Part shown: in pieces, positions 60,576 to 64,000 of the stretch
Layout of the letters: the number at the start of each line of letters is the position of its first letter
Numbering within the stretch: position 1 is the first letter of the stretch
From: Bovifimicola ammoniilytica
GTDB lineage: Bacteria; Bacillota; Clostridia; Lachnospirales; Lachnospiraceae
Direction: 5' to 3'
NCBI RefSeq assembly: GCF_025567085.1
Contig: NZ_JAOQJN010000002.1
Span: 310,001 to 374,000 of the forward strand
Length of the DNA stretch: 64,000 nt
Translations under genes and position numbers: made by a program
The notes under the pieces: generated by a model
The model's input: only the letters and a program-made list of their open reading frames with translations
Databases searched by the model: none
What the model was told of the DNA's origin: nothing

Positions 60576-61954
60576 TGGACGTATTAAAGAAAGTACCAGT
60601 AAGAGAACAGGATCCTAAAGTAAGAGCAAAAAACTTTGAAGAGGTTTGTTTAGGATATAATATAGAAGAAGCTAAAGAAGAAGCAAGCAGATGTCTTAAA
60701 TGTAAGAATCCACAATGTCAGAAAGGTTGTCCTGTTTCTATAGATATTCCAAGCTTTATCAAAGAAGTCGAAGATGGAAATATTGAAGAGGCTGCTAAGA
60801 TTATCGGTAGATCATCTGCACTTCCAGCTGTATGTGGACGTGTATGTCCTCAGGAAAGCCAGTGTGAAGGTAAATGTATCCGTGGTATCAAAGGTGAACC
60901 AATATCAATTGGTAAACTTGAAAGATTTGTAGCAGATTGGTCAAGAGAAAATGGAATCGATCCTGAAAAATCTGCAGAATCAAATGGAAAAAAAGTTGCA
61001 GTTATAGGGTCAGGTCCTTCAGGACTTACTTGTGCTGGAGATTTGGCTAAATTAGGATATGATGTTACTATTTTCGAGGCTCTTCATGAACCAGGTGGAG
61101 TTTTAGTATATGGTATTCCTGAATTCCGTTTACCTAAAGATACGGTAGTTAAACATGAAATAGAAAATGTTAAGAAATTAGGCGTTAAGATTGAGACAAA
61201 CGTTGTAATCGGTCACTCTACAAAGATTGATGAATTGCTTAATGAAGAAGGATTTGACGCAGTATTTATCGGTTCGGGTGCGGGTCTTCCAAGATTCATG
61301 GGTATTCCTGGTGAAAGTGCAAATGGTGTATTTTCAGCAAATGAATATTTAACAAGAAGTAATCTTATGAAAGCTTTCAAAGAAGAATATGATACTCCAA
61401 TAGTTGCAGGTAAGAAAGTTGCAGTTGTAGGTGGTGGTAACGTTGCTATGGACGCAGCCAGAACAGCTTTAAGACTTGGTGCAGAAGTACATATCGTGTA
61501 CAGAAGAAGTGAAGAAGAACTTCCAGCCAGAGTTGAAGAAGTACATCATGCAAAAGAAGAAGGCGTAATATTCGATTTATTAACAAACCCTGTTGAGATT
61601 CTTGAAGATGAAAAAGGATGGGTTAAAGGAATGAAATGTATTAGGATGGAATTAGGTGAGCCTGATGCATCTGGAAGAAGAAAATCGGTTGAAGTACCTG
61701 GTTCAGAATTCATAATGGATGTAGATACAGTAATTATGTCACTTGGTACATCACCAAACCCATTAATTTCTTCAACAACAGTTGGACTGGATACAGACAG
61801 AAGAAAATGTATTATTGCTGATGAAACGGGTAAGACTACTAAAGAAGCAGTATATGCAGGTGGAGATGCCGTTACAGGCGCTGCTACAGTTATTCTTGCA
61901 ATGGAAGCTGGTAAAGCAGGTGCTAAAGGAATTCACGAATTTCTTTCAAAATAA
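60575..61954 (+). CDS. gltA: NfnB / homotetrameric glutamate synthase small-subunit-like flavoprotein
   Basis: A 459-residue protein with two [4Fe-4S] sites near the N-terminus (CLKCKNPQCQKGCPVSIDIP and CGRVCPQESQCEGKC, residues about 38-115), then a FAD Rossmann loop VAVIGSGPSGLTCAGDL and an NADP loop VAVVGGGNVAMDAARTAL. The annotation gltA (homotetrameric) is commonly given to this family, but beside an NfnA-like gene the product is more likely the NfnB subunit of NADH-dependent ferredoxin:NADP+ oxidoreductase. Activity cannot be told from sequence alone. Its start overlaps the previous stop by one base. Confidence 0.88.
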   Translation: MDVLKKVPVREQDPKVRAKNFEEVCLGYNIEEAKEEASRCLKCKNPQCQKGCPVSIDIPSFIKEVEDGNIEEAAKIIGRSSALPAVCGRVCPQESQCEGKCIRGIKGEPISIGKLERFVADWSRENGIDPEKSAESNGKKVAVIGSGPSGLTCAGDLAKLGYDVTIFEALHEPGGVLVYGIPEFRLPKDTVVKHEIENVKKLGVKIETNVVIGHSTKIDELLNEEGFDAVFIGSGAGLPRFMGIPGESANGVFSANEYLTRSNLMKAFKEEYDTPIVAGKKVAVVGGGNVAMDAARTALRLGAEVHIVYRRSEEELPARVEEVHHAKEEGVIFDLLTNPVEILEDEKGWVKGMKCIRMELGEPDASGRRKSVEVPGSEFIMDVDTVIMSLGTSPNPLISSTTVGLDTDRRKCIIADETGKTTKEAVYAGGDAVTGAATVILAMEAGKAGAKGIHEFLSK

Positions 61955-61977
61955 ATTAGATTGTATATATAACAGAT

Positions 61978-62001
61978 GGAGCTGTATTTACGGCTCCTTT
62001 T
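61978..62001 (+). terminator. Terminator after the NfnB-like gene
   Basis: GGAGC and GCTCC around a 10-nt loop, followed by TTTT. It is a short stem but directly positioned after the operon. Confidence 0.6.
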
Positions 62002-62047
62002 GTTGTATTATAGGAAATATATAATATTTAATGAAAAGGAGCAGTTT

Positions 62048-63046
62048 ATGCAGAATGAAAAACTTACAATAGTATTACCTGACTGTGATACAATCAGCAA
62101 GGGTGATTTAGACTTATCTTCATTAAGTGAATTTGGGGATGTTATAACCTATCCATTAATAAAACGTGAGGAATTACCAGAGAGACTTGAAGAAGCCGAT
62201 GTGATATTATGTAATAAGATTTTACTCAACGAAGATTCCTTAAGAAACGCAACAAAGTTAAAATATATTGGATTATTTGCAACAGGATACAATAATGTGG
62301 ATTTAGAATATACTAATGCCAGAAATATTACTGTATGCAATGCAGGAAGTTATTCGACAGATGCAGTTGCACAGCATACGTTTGCATTAATAATGAATTA
62401 TTATAATAAGGTAGCAAAGTATGATAATTTTGTTAAAGATAATGGATGGAAGAATAGTAAAATATTCTCGCCATTTATATATAATATGAGTGAGTTAGCC
62501 GATAAAAACATAGGTGTAATAGGTTTTGGAAGTATAGGTCAGAAGGTATGTGAAATTGCGAAAGCATTTAATATGAATATTATTGCATTTTCAAGGAATG
62601 AGAAAAATGTAAATAATATAATTAAGAAAAAATTTAATGATTATAGTAATATAAGATATGGAAGTATCGATGATATTGCGAAGAATTCGGATATCATAAC
62701 AGTACATTGTCCATTGAATAATGCATCAGAGAAAATGATAAATGAAGAATTCCTAAGTAAATGCAAGAGTAACTGTTATTTTGTTAATACATCAAGAGGC
62801 GGTGTCGTTGATGAGCATGCTTTATGTAGGGCTCTTAATAACGGAGTAATTGCAGGTGCGGGAATTGATGTACTTACAACAGAACCGATGGCAGAAGATT
62901 GCGAACTTCTGCATGCAAAAAATATTACAATTACACCACATGTAGCATGGGCACCACTTGAGACAAGAGAGAGATTATTAAATATTGTTAAGGATAATCT
63001 TAGAGCATTTATTAATGGAGAACCCCAAAATGTTATTAGACAATGA
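62048..63046 (+). CDS. D-2-hydroxyacid dehydrogenase (glycerate/hydroxypyruvate-type)
   Basis: A 332-residue NAD(P)-dependent enzyme. Dinucleotide loop VIGFGSIGQKV (about 158), Arg in NTSRGGVVDE (about 244), Glu in the GIDVLTTEP region and the catalytic His in TPHVAWAPLETRERLL (about 298). The AWAP form is typical of D-glycerate dehydrogenase-like members rather than LdhA. The frame extends upstream, but AAGGAG eight bases before the ATG at 62048 decides the start. Substrate is inferred as hydroxypyruvate/glycerate or a similar 2-keto acid; it differs from the D-lactate dehydrogenase at 9.9 kb. Confidence 0.85.
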   Translation: MQNEKLTIVLPDCDTISKGDLDLSSLSEFGDVITYPLIKREELPERLEEADVILCNKILLNEDSLRNATKLKYIGLFATGYNNVDLEYTNARNITVCNAGSYSTDAVAQHTFALIMNYYNKVAKYDNFVKDNGWKNSKIFSPFIYNMSELADKNIGVIGFGSIGQKVCEIAKAFNMNIIAFSRNEKNVNNIIKKKFNDYSNIRYGSIDDIAKNSDIITVHCPLNNASEKMINEEFLSKCKSNCYFVNTSRGGVVDEHALCRALNNGVIAGAGIDVLTTEPMAEDCELLHAKNITITPHVAWAPLETRERLLNIVKDNLRAFINGEPQNVIRQ

Positions 63047-63118
63047 GGTATAGTTAATGTATAAAGACTAAGTTAACAGATAAGTACGAAGTTAACGAAT
63101 AAAGAATGAGGTAAACAG

Positions 63119-64000
63119 ATGAAGAAAATAAATAATGTATTACTGTGTATAATTATTCTGACATTAATACTGACAACAGGGTGTGGCAGTAAAAGTGATT
63201 CTGCTAAGGAAGCTGCAGCATTAGAATCATCAAGCAGTATAACTACTAGTAATTTAGAAAGTACTACAATTACTGATGACTCAGAAAATGGTACAGCTTC
63301 TGATGACTCAGAAAATATGACAAACGATGAGTCGAGGAATCAGATAAATTCAGAAGATGATAGTAATTCGTTAAGTGGCAGTACATTAGGTGGCAGTACA
63401 TTAGGTGGCACACAGGATAAAAGTGATAGTCAGAATAATAATAATGCTACAGAATTTTCATTAGTGATGGTTGGAGATGTGCTGCTTCATACACCGGTAA
63501 GCGATAGTGGTTTAATGGAAGACGGCAGTTATAATTATAGCCATTTATTTAGAAATGTAAGAAACGATATTGAAGAGGCGGACATTGCACTGGTTAATCA
63601 GGAAGTAATACTTGGAGGAACAGAGCTAGGATTATCAGGTTATCCTGCATTTAATGGGGCATATGAAGTTGGAGATGCACTTGTAGAAGCTGGTTTTGAT
63701 GTGGTTCTACATGCTACAAATCACGCACTTGATAAGGGCAGACGTGGTATATTAAATTGCATTAATTATTGGAGAACTTCACATCCGGATATGGGAGTTA
63801 TAGGAATTAATGAATCACAGGAGGAGCAGAATAATGTCTATGTAAGAGAAGTAAATGGAATAAAAGTTGCTATTCTGAATTATACATATGGAACAAACGG
63901 AATTTCGCTTCCGTCTGATATGCCATATTGTGTAAATCTGTTAGACGGTGGGAAAATAGCTAAAGATATGGAAATTGCAAAGCAGATTTCGGATTTTATA
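63119..64000 (+). CDS. CapA-family (PGA_cap) lipoprotein, 3' end outside window
   Basis: At least 294 residues, running off the right edge. A signal sequence and lipobox (LILTTGCGS, Cys about 22), then a ~90-residue Ser/Asp/Asn-rich linker with a short SGSTLGGSTLGG repeat, then the CapA metallophosphatase-like domain: LVMVGDVLLHTPV, IALVNQEVILGG and HATNHALDKGRRGI (the usual NNH reads TNH), followed by ILNYTYGTNG. CapA proteins are linked to poly-gamma-glutamate or other envelope polymer handling. GAGGT lies six bases before the ATG. Just upstream, AAGTTAAC occurs twice in a 70-bp spacer. Confidence 0.88.
   Translation, partial: MKKINNVLLCIIILTLILTTGCGSKSDSAKEAAALESSSSITTSNLESTTITDDSENGTASDDSENMTNDESRNQINSEDDSNSLSGSTLGGSTLGGTQDKSDSQNNNNATEFSLVMVGDVLLHTPVSDSGLMEDGSYNYSHLFRNVRNDIEEADIALVNQEVILGGTELGLSGYPAFNGAYEVGDALVEAGFDVVLHATNHALDKGRRGILNCINYWRTSHPDMGVIGINESQEEQNNVYVREVNGIKVAILNYTYGTNGISLPSDMPYCVNLLDGGKIAKDMEIAKQISDFI

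Noticed and set aside
61976..62047. 24-codon extension of the second hydroxyacid dehydrogenase
   Set aside because: It covers the preceding terminator; AAGGAG selects the ATG at 62048.

Overview
The window looks like chromosome of a low-GC, anaerobic, spore-forming Firmicute, most likely a Lachnospiraceae-type Clostridium. The support is a cotJABC spore-coat operon, a Rex redox repressor, D-lactate dehydrogenase, an NfnAB-like pair, two ferrous-iron (FeoB) systems, purine-rich ribosome sites with frequent TTG and GTG starts, and strongly AT-rich spacers. The genus assignment is inference. No rRNA, tRNA, CRISPR array, prophage or transposase gene was seen.

Region 1 (1-10.9 kb) is mainly metal and redox. 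It holds the 3' part of a feoB, a small Cys-rich FeoB partner, an odd Fur-like regulator, an ABC/FtsX exporter with its own operator-like palindrome, DUF6110 plus a P1B-type ATPase with unusual metal-site motifs, then DUF3793, flavodoxin and DUF2325, and D-lactate dehydrogenase. Region 2 (11-18 kb) has cotJABC on the minus strand, a TrpB2-like synthase, a tandem array of near-identical small lipoprotein genes that ends in a truncated fourth copy, and an rRNA m5C methyltransferase. Region 3 (18-30 kb) has two MATE exporters, a DUF2974 hydrolase with a CmpB-like membrane protein, a fused FeoA-FeoB with a second Cys-rich partner, two tandem zinc-ribbon membrane proteins, and a PTS EIIB-EIIA protein without a membrane EIIC.

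Region 4 (30-45 kb) carries a class A penicillin-binding protein, YigZ, TypA/BipA, a stand-alone response regulator, NADP isocitrate dehydrogenase, carbamate kinase, a candidate Re-type citrate synthase co-transcribed with a GntR/FadR regulator behind a 24-bp near-perfect palindrome, and an ABC-F protein. Between the convergent GntR and ABC-F genes, the whole ~540-bp spacer is one giant imperfect inverted repeat. A degenerate partial copy of it lies 33 kb away, upstream of the D-lactate dehydrogenase gene. Region 5 (45-64 kb) has rex with a probable self-operator, then acpS, nnrDE, alr and an EndoA-type toxin lacking an adjacent antitoxin. After these come a CorC/HlyC-like protein, YebC, a 14-repeat Big_2 surface protein, two further zinc-ribbon membrane proteins, an NfnA/NfnB-like pair, a second D-2-hydroxyacid dehydrogenase, and the start of a CapA-family lipoprotein that runs off the right edge.

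Functional threads: iron and transition-metal handling (FeoB twice, Fur-like regulator, P1B ATPase, flavodoxin); NAD(P)H and ferredoxin balance feeding 2-oxoglutarate/glutamate synthesis (candidate Re-citrate synthase, NADP isocitrate dehydrogenase, NfnAB/GltA-like pair, Rex, two D-hydroxyacid dehydrogenases, NAD(P)HX repair); and cell-envelope functions (PBP, alr, Big_2 protein, CapA, lipoproteins). The most unusual structure is the giant inverted repeat and its dispersed relative.
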